A stretch of DNA of 43,929 nt from Desulfurellales bacterium (GTDB taxonomy: Bacteria; Campylobacterota_A; Desulfurellia; Desulfurellales; Hippeaceae), in assembly GCA_027045065.1 (NCBI GenBank), contig JALUBE010000171.1:1-43929 (forward strand), in the 5' to 3' direction. Within the stretch, counting starts at the first letter, position 1. Each line of letters opens with the position of its first letter. Below, in pieces: positions 30,701 to 41,578 of the stretch. The position numbers were made by a program, and so were the translations under genes. Under the pieces are notes generated by a model, which had not been told where the DNA came from, ran no database searches, and saw only the letters and a list, made by a program, of their open reading frames with translations.

Positions 30701-30884
30701 TAATGGAAGAATGTGGCGGTATTTCGTATGAGTAAAAGGGACAAATATTGATACTTTTATCAAAAAGCCCCTTAAAGAACTCAACAGCAAGGGCAAGTTT
30801 ATCTATTTCAATATTGTCCTTTAAAACTATAAAACTTTTACCACCACTTTTTGCCAATTTATAGGCAAAGGCTGAAACGTTCAT
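27777..30884 (-). CDS. mfd: Transcription-repair coupling factor
   Basis: RecG/UvrB-like helicase; RVKRDVSFAIGDRVVHKRYGIALFKGLKRM, DRLVCGDVSFGKTEVAMRAI, VIIDEEHRFGVKVKEHLK, LRGRVGRGDRVSYAYLLY. Confidence 0.97.
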   Translation of the reverse strand: MNVSAFAYKLAKSGGKSFIVLKDNIEIDKLALAVEFFKGLFDKSINICPFYSYEIPPHSSIKPASHIISGRLTSVYRLLNEDENVAFITNLSALLQPVIKEEAFIDKLINIKVGDEWNFDDLTKRLVEAYYDRVESIEDVGEFTKRGYIFDIFDPFYEKPLRIEFFDTEIDNIRLFYLENYRTYQELEEATILPAKEYPYGNDEFGYVLLNDKTYIDRYDLKGFKKYTVVDEQDLQSAYRLIGFYKEEGLFNTKENIESFLKQCNYVDEQFEIGKLFPDTYSIDEKIKKIIEVSKSFRIVIACGSSIRVEHVSKFLDDRHIVYKVLKGNPLEFTPGIYLSDGYLFDGILDKKNRFAVVTFSDLFGKKEVFIPRARKRVKRDVSFAIGDRVVHKRYGIALFKGLKRMKIDDSEEDYFELEYEGGDKIYLPVYNAELLSEYHGSEPLSSLRNNKWLKAQELAKKSIKKVLTELVNTYAKRQLAKREPYDVDLYEIKEFEAMFEYDETYDQLKAIEDIKRDMSKDVPMDRLVCGDVSFGKTEVAMRAIAISVFNFRQAVFMVPTTLLSLQHYKTLKERFANFPVKIALLNRLTTKKERESIIEGLKNGEIDILVATHSVYSDKIEFKNLGLVIIDEEHRFGVKVKEHLKSKYPNVDMLYMSATPIPRTLNMSLNGIMDISVIKTPPLERKPIETIISKRKSHIIRDAILRELSRNGRVYFVHNSIDDIENVKEELDNLIPFARKSIVHAKMPKSKIKSVFESFNKGDIDILISTSIIESGLDIKSVDTIIIDNADRFGLSDLYQLRGRVGRGDRVSYAYLLYEGKLTENAAKRLKYMSEFIERGSGFNLALKDMELRGYGNLLGKDQSGKIKSLGYNVYVSLIEEAVREMKNQPVERDVEIKHTFDAYVPDDFAKSEGKVEIYKRLSQVRTREELEQLKREFQDRFGDIPSTVENLFMIVDLKMLSKRAYVKKLTLSNRGVIVEFYVDALIDTDKLIEVVNENKGRFLSQTTVFFGLLGKSLKQIYANLIGIFSKISK

Positions 30885-31645
30885 CTCTTGGATATAATAA
30901 ATGACGAGGTTATGGGATTAACGTATTTAGAAGCGTACTCAAGCGCTGCATCTTTGGTATCAAACGAACCCAAAAGAACCCTGTAGAACACATCGCCTCT
31001 GATGGTCTTTTTTTCTATGTATACGCCCTTAAAAAAACGCGAAAGCCTATCCCTCAGCTTAATTGCATTGTAAAGATTTCTAAAAGCCCCAAATTGTACA
31101 GCAAACTTTACGGCAACAGTTTGAGTATCAACACCGATGTTTGTATCTATATCGATATGTTCAAGTTCCTCCATACTCGGCTGCTGTATGGTGTTTGTTG
31201 TGTATGTATTCGATTGGGCATTATAGTTTTTCGCATTACCCAAAACAATTATTTTGACAGGCGCAGTACCTGTACCGATCATACCCAAATCCCTGGCCGC
31301 CGCATAGGATAGGTCAATTATCCTATTTTTAACAAACGGCCCTCTATCGTTTATCCTAACTATCGTAGATCTGCCATTGTTTAAATTTATCACCTTAACA
31401 ATGGTGTTAAAGGGCAGCGTTTTGCTTGCCGCCGTGTGTGCGTACATGTTGTATATCTCACCGTCCGCCGTTTTTTTACCGTGAAAATTTGGACCGTACC
31501 ACGATGCTATCCCCTCTTGGGTATAACCCGGCTGGACCGATTTCATCACAGGGTAGGGATAGTAACCCGTTTGGACAACATGCCTTAAGGAACACGAAGA
31601 CAAAAACAAGAGCAAAACAACAAACGGCAAAAGTCTCCTAATCAT
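30881..31645 (-). CDS. rlpA: Septal ring lytic transglycosylase RlpA family lipoprotein with SPOR domain
   Basis: Lipobox SSCS; EGIASWYGPNFHGKKTADGEIYNMYAHTAASKTLPFNTIVKV...NDRGPFVKNRIIDLSYAAA; C-terminal SPOR. Confidence 0.92.
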   Translation of the reverse strand: MIRRLLPFVVLLLFLSSCSLRHVVQTGYYPYPVMKSVQPGYTQEGIASWYGPNFHGKKTADGEIYNMYAHTAASKTLPFNTIVKVINLNNGRSTIVRINDRGPFVKNRIIDLSYAAARDLGMIGTGTAPVKIIVLGNAKNYNAQSNTYTTNTIQQPSMEELEHIDIDTNIGVDTQTVAVKFAVQFGAFRNLYNAIKLRDRLSRFFKGVYIEKKTIRGDVFYRVLLGSFDTKDAALEYASKYVNPITSSFIISKR

Positions 31646-32267
31646 AGATCAGCCCCATGACTTTTCTTTTTATTTCATCATCAGAAAGCAAAGAGGGATC
31701 AATGGGCTCAAAGATTTTAACATACACTTCACCCTCATTTAAAACTGTCTTATCCGGAGGCATAATCTTGTCCGTTCCACGGATTTTAACGGGGTATATG
31801 GGTAAATGCTTCTTCTTTGCCAAAAACACACCCCCCATGTGAAAGGCCTCTTTATTCCTTCGAGTGCCCTGTGGAAAGATAACAATCCCACCAGTCTCAG
31901 AGCTCTTTATGATCTTAAGGACGGCCCTTGCAGACTTTAGGTCGTCAAACCTATCCACAGCCACAGCATCGAGATCCCTTAGAGCATGACCAACAACAGG
32001 AATCCTAAACAACTCTTCCTTTGCAACCCATATAAGCCTCTTGTCGGAGCATTTGTAAAGAGCCGGTATATCAAAATAGCTCTCATGGTTAGCCAAGATT
32101 ATAAATTTGTCGTGTCTTAAACTTCCTTCACAGCGAATTTCAATACCAAACCTATCACAAATCTCTCGAACCCACTCTCTTACAACATCGTCCGTAATCT
32201 TTTCGTTCAAATAATAATACTTTACGGAAAGGCCAACTACGCCCAAAAATCTCAAGAAACCCTTCAT
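31638..32267 (-). CDS. plsC: 1-acyl-sn-glycerol-3-phosphate acyltransferase
   Basis: NHESYFDIPAL (HX4D-like), FPQGTRRNKEAFHMGGVFLAKK. Confidence 0.9.
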   Translation of the reverse strand: MKGFLRFLGVVGLSVKYYYLNEKITDDVVREWVREICDRFGIEIRCEGSLRHDKFIILANHESYFDIPALYKCSDKRLIWVAKEELFRIPVVGHALRDLDAVAVDRFDDLKSARAVLKIIKSSETGGIVIFPQGTRRNKEAFHMGGVFLAKKKHLPIYPVKIRGTDKIMPPDKTVLNEGEVYVKIFEPIDPSLLSDDEIKRKVMGLIYD

Positions 32268-33361
32268 AGAACAATTCTAAAGACCGTGCCATTATCAGAT
32301 GTTTTGACCTCTATCTTGCCATTTAACACATCAACGGCCTCTTTAACGATGGCAAGTCCTAAACCTGTGCCGTTCTTTTTGCTCGTATAAAACGGCTCAA
32401 ACACTCTATCCAAATCCTTTATGCCCTCGCCGTCGTCAACAACCTCAAAAACAACCCTTCTATTCTTATAAACCCTAAGCTCCACTGTGCTTTGAGCTGC
32501 ATCAAAGGCGTTGGACAAAACATTGACAAGTGCACTCTTCAAAAGGTTCTTATCACTTACAAACTCAAACCTTTCTATGTTCTCTTTGAACTCCACATCC
32601 CTAATTTGTGTCATAAGTTCAAGCTTTACTTCATCCACCAACTCTGAAGTATCTATTTTTTCGGGTGTGTAATTTATCGTCTTTGTAAAAAGCAGCGTAT
32701 TGTTTATGATATTGTTTATCCTTTTAATGCTAACCATGATATTTTCGACTATATCCTTCTTTGTCCCATCGTCTAAAAGGGGAACAAGCAGTTCTATACT
32801 TGCAAGGGGATTTTTTATGTCGTGGGCAATGGATGCTGCCATCTGGCCAATTATCGCAAGCTTCTCCCTTTTCGCACTCTCCTCTTTAAGCTTTTCAACC
32901 TGTGTTATATCGCTAAAAACGACAACTGCACCGCTCTCTTTGTCCTCTTCCAACACAAGAGAAGCCGATATGTCCAGAATTTTCTCTTCCCCCTTGATGT
33001 CGAGATTTACCTTCTTTCCACCTTTAAAAAACCCTACGATTCCATCAGCAGCGACATCCTTGATTTCTTCAATAGCAAATACCTCGCCAAAATGCTTGCC
33101 CTTAACATCGTCTTCCCTAACACCAAAAACCTGCGTTGCCTTTCTGTTAAATGTTGTGATTTTGCCTTCCAAATCAACGGCACAAACACCACTATCAATG
33201 CTCTTCAAAATATTTTCAAGGTACTTCCTGTTTCTCTCTAATTTCCCTTCCAATATCTCAAACTTTTTCTTTAGTTCGCTATAAGATTTTTCGAGCTTTT
33301 TACTGGTATTGAGAACGGTTTCAAACATGGTTTGCAGGCTTTTAAGCTTATCGTCCATCAT
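32264..33361 (-). CDS. Cytoplasmic PAS-domain sensor histidine kinase
   Basis: PAS (GVCAVDLEGKITTFNRKA), H-box ASIAHDIKNPLASIELLV, N/G boxes VNVLSNAFDA..VVDDGEGI..FYTSKKNGTGLGLAIV; no obvious TM segments. Confidence 0.93.
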   Translation of the reverse strand: MMDDKLKSLQTMFETVLNTSKKLEKSYSELKKKFEILEGKLERNRKYLENILKSIDSGVCAVDLEGKITTFNRKATQVFGVREDDVKGKHFGEVFAIEEIKDVAADGIVGFFKGGKKVNLDIKGEEKILDISASLVLEEDKESGAVVVFSDITQVEKLKEESAKREKLAIIGQMAASIAHDIKNPLASIELLVPLLDDGTKKDIVENIMVSIKRINNIINNTLLFTKTINYTPEKIDTSELVDEVKLELMTQIRDVEFKENIERFEFVSDKNLLKSALVNVLSNAFDAAQSTVELRVYKNRRVVFEVVDDGEGIKDLDRVFEPFYTSKKNGTGLGLAIVKEAVDVLNGKIEVKTSDNGTVFRIVL

Positions 33362-35544
33362 GGTATTAAAGCCTCTAAAACTTTCAAAAACTCACTGTTC
33401 GGATAGTTACGCTTAAGCTCGCTAAAGTATTTCATTGCATTCTTCTTATCGTTTAGCTTAAAATAAGACATCGTTATATAGAAAAGCACCCTCTCTTTGT
33501 AGTCCAAGTTGTTTATCAGGTTCTTAAACGTCTCAATGGCGTTTTTGTAGCTACCCTTATTGTAAAGACACAGGCCCTCAAGGAATGTAACATCGTTTGA
33601 GTACATGGAGATCTTTATCTTTTTTAGCAAATCCATCGCCTTGTTAAACTCCTTCAGCTGTATCATCGCCTTTGCTATTCTCAAACGCAGGTAATCGTCC
33701 ATCAAGTTGTTCTTTACCTTCAGTGCGTTCTCATACAAGTTAATCGCCTTTTCGTAATCGCCGTTAAAGTAATTCACATCGCCAAAAATCATGTTTATGT
33801 AGTAAACGTATGGCTCAACCTTCTGCAAATTGTTAACAATGTCCAATGCCCTTAGGTTGTCGCCCATCTCAATAAAGAACTTTGCTATAACAGCCTGCCT
33901 GCACTCATCATCGGATATTAGATGCATGATCTTTTCAACCTCTCCCACCCTGTAAGAAAAGATCAATCCCCATGCAAGCCTGCACAGGTCGGCCTTCTTG
34001 GGTTTTAAGAGAACGGAGAGCTTAAATAGGCGTTCTATCTGATCCACAGATGGATTTGCATAAAAACGGTCAAGCAGTTTGTTTATACACTTTGCAGCAA
34101 TATCCTCTCCTTTTGCATTGTAATCGCTTTCTGGATACATCTTCTTAAGCTTTGCAAGGTATTTCAAAGCTCCATCACAATCCCCGTCTCTAAAGTTCTT
34201 GTTTGCATAAACGTAAAGCGCCAAAGATACAATCTCTGGGTCGTTTCTGTATTTAGCCATAATTTCATCAATGGTTTTCTTGTTTACTTCGCCTTTTTTG
34301 AGTTTTGCCTCATCCATCAGTTTCCTTGCTTCCCTCTTCAAAGAATCGTCTTTTGAGTATTTCAAAATGTACTTGCCTCTGTAGTTCAGATCGTCGAAAT
34401 CTCCCTTCTTGAGATCGCACTTCATCCTGTCTATATAAGAATGTTCCAAAACCCACTCATCATGCGTAGATTCCAAATAGTCAAAGACTTTGGAAGCCTC
34501 TTTAAAGTCCTCATACTTGCACAAGGCCACGCCAATATCACCCAATTCCCTATAGTACTTAACGGGATCAACGGCATTAAGCTTGTTTGACATGTAATAA
34601 TAGGCAAGCACTGTCTTTGCATAGAACTTTGCCCTATAAAAACACTCGGCGGCAAGAACCATGCTCAACGGATAATACGGATCGTCCTTTTGCACGTTCA
34701 AGAAGTGCTTAAGCGCTTCCCTACACCTGTTTTCCAGATAGTAGCTATACCCCAACATAAAAGACGCCTTATCCGCCCACTTCGTTCCCACATAATCGCG
34801 TATTATCCTGTTATAGATGTTCCGTGCGGCCATAAACATGTTTTTCTTCTCATAAATATCAGCTATGGAAAAAAGCGTCTGCGCAACGGCCGAGTTTCTT
34901 GGAGCAAGCTCTATGGCCCTGTTGTACGTTTTTATGGCAAGATCGTAGTTATTCATGTTTTTATAGCAATCACCCAACAAAAAATACGCACTGATAAAAA
35001 AAGGGCTATTGGGATATTTGGTCACAATTCTTTTAAAAAATGCCGCTGCAAGTTGGTAGTTCTTTATGTAAAATGCCCTTACGCCGCTAAAAAACAGCGT
35101 CTCATCATAGCTTGCTTTTGTCTTTTCGACAGGGGAAAACGTGTTTTCAGAGACATAAAAGGGTGTGGCAAGCATGTCCTTCGGCGGCGGTATTAGTTTT
35201 CTTTTTGCGCTCCCTGACACAACGGCTTGAGGAGTAGGCTTAACAACTATCACGCTGCCGTTTTTTTCAATTTTAGGGACAAAACCATTGTTGCACTCAA
35301 CTATGATCATTGACGAATTGTCGGCATTCTCAAGGTAGAAACTCTTAAAATACTGATCTTTCAGGTTATTATCAAAAAGCTCCTTTTTTAAAAGCTTACC
35401 AGGAAAATAAGCAACAAAATACCTACCTCTTGTATAGATTTGCGTGCTATTATCAACGCCTGAAATTCTAAAAAAAGAAACACCATTTCTCTTAAAGAAC
35501 GAAAGTTTGGCGCTATAGGCGTTTATGGAAAAAATCAAAATCAA
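33358..35544 (-). CDS. Large TPR-repeat protein with signal sequence
   Basis: 728 aa with many TPR units (e.g. [34 protein letters not shown]). Confidence 0.85.
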   Translation of the reverse strand: MILIFSINAYSAKLSFFKRNGVSFFRISGVDNSTQIYTRGRYFVAYFPGKLLKKELFDNNLKDQYFKSFYLENADNSSMIIVECNNGFVPKIEKNGSVIVVKPTPQAVVSGSAKRKLIPPPKDMLATPFYVSENTFSPVEKTKASYDETLFFSGVRAFYIKNYQLAAAFFKRIVTKYPNSPFFISAYFLLGDCYKNMNNYDLAIKTYNRAIELAPRNSAVAQTLFSIADIYEKKNMFMAARNIYNRIIRDYVGTKWADKASFMLGYSYYLENRCREALKHFLNVQKDDPYYPLSMVLAAECFYRAKFYAKTVLAYYYMSNKLNAVDPVKYYRELGDIGVALCKYEDFKEASKVFDYLESTHDEWVLEHSYIDRMKCDLKKGDFDDLNYRGKYILKYSKDDSLKREARKLMDEAKLKKGEVNKKTIDEIMAKYRNDPEIVSLALYVYANKNFRDGDCDGALKYLAKLKKMYPESDYNAKGEDIAAKCINKLLDRFYANPSVDQIERLFKLSVLLKPKKADLCRLAWGLIFSYRVGEVEKIMHLISDDECRQAVIAKFFIEMGDNLRALDIVNNLQKVEPYVYYINMIFGDVNYFNGDYEKAINLYENALKVKNNLMDDYLRLRIAKAMIQLKEFNKAMDLLKKIKISMYSNDVTFLEGLCLYNKGSYKNAIETFKNLINNLDYKERVLFYITMSYFKLNDKKNAMKYFSELKRNYPNSEFLKVLEALIP

Positions 35545-36779
35545 ACAGAGTAGAACATAAACTCTTCGCAGAGCTTTTTCACCTCTTCTCTAATTATTGC
35601 ATATTTTTTCTCATCACCAATGTTGTTCAGTGTTTCTGCTATAAATTCTCCAATCTTCTCCATCTCTTTCTCTTTCATGCCACGTGTGGTAACAGCAGGC
35701 GTGCCTATTCTTATTCCGCTTGTAACAAACGGGCTTTGAGTATCGCCAGGAATTGTATTCTTGTTGACCGTTATTCCAACCTTACCCAAAGCCTCTTCTG
35801 CTTCTTTACCCGTTATTTTCTTATCCGTCAAATCCACAAGCATCAAGTGGTTATCCGTTCCACCGCTCACAAGCTTAAATCCGCTCTCCATTAATACTTG
35901 CGCCAGTTTTTTCGCATTCTTAACAACCTGTTTTTGATACTCCTTAAACTCCTCGCTCATAGCCTCTTTAAAGCAAACGGCTTTGGCCGCAATTACATGC
36001 ATTAAAGGTCCACCCTGCATGCCAGGGAAAACCATCTTATCTATGGGTTTTGCAAAGAACTCCTTTGTCATGATCATACCACCGCGTGGGCCCCTTAATG
36101 TCTTGTGCGTGGTTGTCGTAACAAACTCGCAGTAAGGAACAGGGCTTGGATGCAAACCTGCAGCCACAAGACCTGCAATGTGCGCAATGTCGGCCATGAG
36201 ATAGGCATCAACACTATCAGCAATTTCCCTAAACTTCTTAAAATCAATAATTCGTGGATAGGCACTTGCTCCGCACACAATCAATCTCGGTTTAAACTCC
36301 TCAGCAATGGCTTGCACCTCATCGTAATCAATCAAACCCGTTTCTGGGTTAACACCATATCCAAAGCTTATGTAAAGTTTTCCAGAGAAACTTACACGAG
36401 CACCATGTGTCAAGTGTCCACCGTTAGATAAATCCATACCCAACAGCCTATCGCCGGGGTTCAAGGTGGCCATATAAACAGCCATATTGGCCTGAGAGCC
36501 TGAGTGCGGCTGAACATTTGCATGCTCAGCACCGAATAGCTTCTTAGCCCGCTCAATGGCTATATTCTCAACCACATCAACATATTCGCAGCCACCGTAA
36601 TACCTTTTGCCCGGATAACCTTCAGCGTATTTGTTCGTTAATATGGATCCTTGAGCCTCAAGCACGGCTTCAGACACCAAATTCTCGCTTGCTATAAGCT
36701 CAAGACCATACATCTGCCTCTTCTTTTCATTCTCAATGGCATTGTATATATCTGGGTCAAAATCCTTCAAAACGCTCAT
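35541..36779 (-). CDS. glyA: Serine hydroxymethyltransferase
   Basis: [37 protein letters not shown]...[17 protein letters not shown]. Confidence 0.98.
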   Translation of the reverse strand: MSVLKDFDPDIYNAIENEKKRQMYGLELIASENLVSEAVLEAQGSILTNKYAEGYPGKRYYGGCEYVDVVENIAIERAKKLFGAEHANVQPHSGSQANMAVYMATLNPGDRLLGMDLSNGGHLTHGARVSFSGKLYISFGYGVNPETGLIDYDEVQAIAEEFKPRLIVCGASAYPRIIDFKKFREIADSVDAYLMADIAHIAGLVAAGLHPSPVPYCEFVTTTTHKTLRGPRGGMIMTKEFFAKPIDKMVFPGMQGGPLMHVIAAKAVCFKEAMSEEFKEYQKQVVKNAKKLAQVLMESGFKLVSGGTDNHLMLVDLTDKKITGKEAEEALGKVGITVNKNTIPGDTQSPFVTSGIRIGTPAVTTRGMKEKEMEKIGEFIAETLNNIGDEKKYAIIREEVKKLCEEFMFYSV

Positions 36780-37210
36780 ATCTCCTCCAACTCCACAATT
36801 TTTTTCACCCTTCTTTCATGCCTTCCACCATCAAATGGCGTGTTTAAAAATATCTCCACCATCTGCTTCGCAACCTCTAAACCCGTTGTCCTACCACCGA
36901 AGGCGATGATGTTTGCGTCGTTGTGTCTGCGTGCAAACTCAGCCGTGTACGCATCATGGCACAGGGCACACCTAACACCCTTAATCTTGTTTGCCGCTAT
37001 GCTCATACCGATCCCCGTTCCACAGATTAGTATACCCTTTGCGTTGGAACTTGCAACCTTAAGGGCAACGCTTTTGGCAATGTCTGGATAATCAACCGAA
37101 TCGGTGCTATAGCAACCCATATCCTCAAACTCAACACCCTTTTCCTCTAAAAATTCCTTTATTTGCTCTTTACGTTCAAAACCGCCGTGATCCGAGCCGA
37201 TAAAGACCAT
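36776..37210 (-). CDS. rpiB: Ribose-5-phosphate isomerase B
   Basis: [32 protein letters not shown]...[52 protein letters not shown]; start at 37210 after GGGGGAG rather than the listed 37270. Confidence 0.96.
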   Translation of the reverse strand: MVFIGSDHGGFERKEQIKEFLEEKGVEFEDMGCYSTDSVDYPDIAKSVALKVASSNAKGILICGTGIGMSIAANKIKGVRCALCHDAYTAEFARRHNDANIIAFGGRTTGLEVAKQMVEIFLNTPFDGGRHERRVKKIVELEEI

Positions 37211-37433
37211 AACTCCCCCTTTTAAAATCCATTTATGCCGTTTTATACCAAAAAACAGGCAATTTTCCAAACTTAATGCCTATGAAAACTTTATAATATT
37301 AGTATCAACTTTATACTTGAAAAATTAAAATAATAGGGTATTATTATATAAGATAAGTTAAAAATGTATATAAATTGTTTTTTTTTTTTTGCGGCTTTTT
37401 GGCAAATGAAAAAAATTATCGAGGAGGTGGGCG

Positions 37434-39029
37434 ATGGGTAGCATATCGGTAAAAAAGATGGTTTCCGTGTTTTTTGCACTAATAGTTTTAGGCTTAATTG
37501 TGGGTTTCTATACAACCATGTCTTCAAACGGCAATGTCAAGCATAAAACAAAAATCATATACACAAGGGACTTAAATCAGGTTAGCCTTTACAACAAAAT
37601 TAGGGAAAACTACTCAAAGGGAGAAAAGTACCTTCTCAAAGCCTACTTCCTGAAAGACGAAAACATGCTCAACCTGGCAAAAAAGTACTTTGGAAAAGTG
37701 GACACTCTTATAGATGAATGCATAAAGAAAGCAAATATAAGTCAAAATGAAAAAGAGAGGCTGTTAAACCTAAAATCAGCAATAGACAATCAATTAGAAG
37801 TTGCCTTGGGTCAAATAAATCTCAATTACAGCGAGATAAGCTACGGTCAATTCAACAAATTTGACAAACTCACGCAATCCATAGATAAGCAGATAGACTC
37901 TATCCTAAACAACAGGATCAAACTCATTAGATCATCTATTGCCTATATCTACAAAGGTCTCAACAGACACGATGAATTGATGTTTATCATCTATGCCTCA
38001 ATTGCTGCAATTGTATTCTTAAGCTTCTTGGCATTTTCAAAATACCTCATACATCCTTTAAGCGGCGTTGGCAAGGTGCTCGATAAGATTGGGGATGGTG
38101 ATCTAAGCGCAAGGTTTAAAATATACACAAACAATGAAATAGGAAAACTTAAAAAGAATATCAACTCAATGGTTGAAAACCTCCAAGCTATGGTAAATGA
38201 GACAAAATCTGCTTCAGACGAAATGTTAAAGGGCTCATCCAACCTATCGTCAACGGCCGCTCAAATTTCAGCCGCAAACGAGGAAACATCCAAAGGCATG
38301 GAGGAGATAAAAAACGCCATCAATGACGCAGCACAGGCCGTTGAAAGCATAGCAAAGTCCACAGAAAACATAACATCTTTAGCCGAAGGAATAGCAGAGA
38401 TAAACAAAGAGTTAATCAAGGACATGGAAGAGAAGCTCAGAATGATGGACGTAAACGCAAAATTGGCAGAGGAAACCACAAAGCAAATCAACATCGTGGG
38501 CGAATCTTCAAAAGAGATAGGCAAGATTGTTGATGTGATAAGCGACATAGCAGACCAAACAAACCTCCTTGCCCTAAACGCAGCCATTGAGGCAGCAAGA
38601 GCTGGTGAAGCTGGTCGGGGTTTTGCCGTTGTAGCTGATGAGGTGAGAAAGTTAGCAGAGAAGACGCAACGCTCAACGGAGGAAATCAGGGCAACCATTG
38701 TAAAGATGCAGCAAGATGTGGAAAAAGCCATAGAACAGACGATAAAAACAAAGGAAAGCATACTCTCAGAGGCCGAATCCATAGAGAGAAACAGAGAGCA
38801 CGTAAACGAAGTTGTGGAAAGGACAAATAAAACAATAGACGAAATACACTCCACAAGTGCTGCCACAGAGGAGATTTCGGCAACGATGGCAGAGATAGAC
38901 TCCCAAATCACAGAAATTACGGAAGCAATAAAAGAGAACGCGAAGGCAGCGGAATCCATAGCCACTCTGTCCGTTGAATTAAAAGACACAGCGCAGAATG
39001 TTGCAGACCTGTTGAACAAGTTTAAGTAA
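37434..39029 (+). CDS. Methyl-accepting chemotaxis protein (two TM, 4HB-like periplasmic domain, HAMP)
   Basis: N-terminal TM, ~150 aa helical periplasmic region, TM2, HAMP, tip [44 protein letters not shown]. Confidence 0.95.
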   Translation: MGSISVKKMVSVFFALIVLGLIVGFYTTMSSNGNVKHKTKIIYTRDLNQVSLYNKIRENYSKGEKYLLKAYFLKDENMLNLAKKYFGKVDTLIDECIKKANISQNEKERLLNLKSAIDNQLEVALGQINLNYSEISYGQFNKFDKLTQSIDKQIDSILNNRIKLIRSSIAYIYKGLNRHDELMFIIYASIAAIVFLSFLAFSKYLIHPLSGVGKVLDKIGDGDLSARFKIYTNNEIGKLKKNINSMVENLQAMVNETKSASDEMLKGSSNLSSTAAQISAANEETSKGMEEIKNAINDAAQAVESIAKSTENITSLAEGIAEINKELIKDMEEKLRMMDVNAKLAEETTKQINIVGESSKEIGKIVDVISDIADQTNLLALNAAIEAARAGEAGRGFAVVADEVRKLAEKTQRSTEEIRATIVKMQQDVEKAIEQTIKTKESILSEAESIERNREHVNEVVERTNKTIDEIHSTSAATEEISATMAEIDSQITEITEAIKENAKAAESIATLSVELKDTAQNVADLLNKFK

Positions 39030-39042
39030 AAAGGAGTGAGTT

Positions 39043-41528
39043 ATGAAGCTTGCTCTGACAGACGATATGCTAAATACACTTAACACGGCGGAAATCTTGG
39101 GTGTCTACCTATATCAAGATAACGGTAAATTCGTCTTTGCGAATAATGCTTTCTTAAATTTTTTAGGCTATACGCAGGAAGAACTGCTTCAAAAAAGTTT
39201 ATTGGAAGTTATCAATGAAAAATTTATACCTGAAGCCAGAGAAATCATAGAAAGAAGATTAAAAGGTGAAGAGTTTGCCAAAGAGTACAGGGAGTTCGAA
39301 TACATAACCAAAGATGGTATGGTAAAGCCAGCTTTAATTTTTGGCTACACCGTATTGTACAACAGCAAACCCGCAGGCTTGGTTGTAAATATCGATATTT
39401 TGAAAGAAAAACTCTACGAAATCCTGTATAGGATAACGAACAACACAGATAACCTGCCAAAGGTATTAAAAAGGGATAAATTATTAGATAGCCTTTGCGA
39501 CACACTGATTAAAGAGCCCACGTTTGACCTTGTAATTGCGACAGAAGTTGTAGGTAACACATGTAAAGTCAAAAGTCTCAAATCAAAAGATGGAACAACA
39601 AAAAAACAGATAAAAAATGTAGATATTGAATTAGATGAAAAACAAAAAGCAATATGTGGCATCGACAAAGCATCTAAGGCCAACAAGCCAGTATTTAAAG
39701 AAATTGAGCTGAACAGCTTACTCTCAGTTTTGGGCATAAATAACGAAGACAACAGAATGCTATCCATGTGCACACTGCCCCTTGTTTTTAACAATGAAAC
39801 ATACATCATCTCTGTTCTTTCCAGAATCAAGGATCTATTTTCTGAAAAATACAAATACTTTGCTTACAGTCTCAACGCAATCCTATCCTCAGCCATTAAA
39901 ACGGGTGAAGTGGAAAAAGTAAACTCAATATTGAATAAAGCTATAGACGAAAACTTCGATATGGTCGTACTAACCGACAAATCCCTAAATGTTGTTTACA
40001 TTAACAACGCAGCAACAAAGATGTTTGATAAATCTTCTTCTGAATTAGTCAATAGACCTTTAAACGAAATAATCCCTGAAATAAACCACACGAAACTCAA
40101 TTCGACGCCATCGCAAATGTTAAGAGTAAAAACCAAAGAGGGTCTAAGAAACCTTTTGTTCCATGTTGCAAAGATTGATTTGTACGGCGAAACTTACTAC
40201 CTTCTGGTCGCTAAAGATATAAAGGAAAACACCCTTCTGCAAACGGCTATTGAAAACTACTTCAAAAAGGATCAATTAACCGGCTTATTGAATAGAAGGG
40301 CCTTTTTAGAATCAATCGATCGATTTATAAATAGGGCCAAGTTTAGAAAAGTAATAGGTGCTGTGCTTGTTATAGACCCCTTGCACTTCTCAAACATAAA
40401 CGAAGCATACGGTTTAAAAGCTGGTGATAGGGTGCTTATAGAGATAAGCAAACGGCTTCTTTCATTTTTGCGTGATTACGACCTCATAGCAAAACTTGAA
40501 TCTGAAAGGTTTGGTGTTTTGCTTAAGGAAATAGAAAGAGATGAAGATATCTACGTTATATCAGTTAAACTTTTGGATTTCTTGTCAAAACCTTACGTTA
40601 TAGGAAAAAATTCAATCAGGCTTTCCTTCAACATAGGAATAAGCATATACCCAACGGATGCAAAAAACGCAGAAGACCTGATAGACAAAGCCCAAATAGC
40701 TCTGTCTGATGCAAAAGAAAAGAAAAATGTGAATATAGGATTTTACAAAGAAGAGTTAAAAATAATGGCGCAGAAAAACATGGAAATACAGGATAGCTTT
40801 ACAGAAGCCTTAAAAAACGGTGAACTCAAACTATTCTTGCAACCATACTTCACAACGTCAAATTTTGCCATAGGAGGAGCAGAAGCCCTAGTTAGATGGA
40901 TAAAAAATAACAACACAATACAACCAATGGATTTTATACCGCCTTTAGAAAAAACCAACCTAACAAAGAACTTGGATAAGTATATGTTTGATAGCACAGC
41001 GGAGTTTCTTTCATCCCAAAAATACAGTTTCCCATTTCGGTCAACGTATCACCTAAAACACTGTATGATGAAGACTTTATAGGACATGTGATAGACACTG
41101 TCAAAAACAACAACATTGAAAATTTAATCAATATCGAAATAACAGAAAGGATGGTAATGAACAATATTGACATAGCCATAACGATACTAAAAAGACTAAA
41201 AGATAACGGTATAGGCATATCCATCGACGATTTTGGCACTGGGTATTCTTCTCTATCCTATCTTGCAAAGCTGCCTGTTGACTTTGTTAAAATTGATCTA
41301 TCTTTTGTAAAAAGGATGTTAGAGGACAATAAAGTTCTATCCGTGGTAAAAACGATCGTATATTTGGCTAAAGAACTTGGTATGAAAACAATAGCCGAGG
41401 GCGTTGAAAACGAGAAACAAATAGAAATGCTAAAGGGCATAGGCTGTGACTACCTTCAGGGGTTTTACTTCTCAAAACCCATACCGAAAGAAAAGATCTT
41501 AACTTTAGACAGAATAAATCAAACTTGA
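39043..41528 (+). CDS. PAS-GGDEF(degenerate)-EAL c-di-GMP phosphodiesterase-like protein, split by a -1 frame change near 41028-41034
   Basis: ORFs 39043-41082 and 41088-41528 join as ...AEFLSSQKYSFP|ISVNVSPKTLYDEDFIGHVIDTVKNNN...; AEALVRW, NIEITE, ISIDDFGTGYSSL, VDFVKID, IAEGVEN, LQGFYFSKP all present across the two frames. Confidence 0.85.
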
Positions 41529-41532
41529 AATA

Positions 41533-41560
41533 TTGCCTTCGCAGAAAAAAGCACTATAAT
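41533..41560 (+). promoter_or_regulatory. Sigma70-like promoter upstream of small secreted protein gene
   Basis: TTGCCT - 16 nt - TATAAT (41555-41560), 18 bp before the start codon. Confidence 0.5.
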
Positions 41561-41578
41561 TTTTTTAAGGGGATCAAA

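Noticed and set aside
38261-39019. 252-aa antisense ORF inside the second MCP (also 2679-3047 and 3051-3536 antisense to the first MCP)
   Set aside because: Long antisense frames are expected opposite Ala/Glu-rich coiled-coil coding sequence; no SD or family resemblance.
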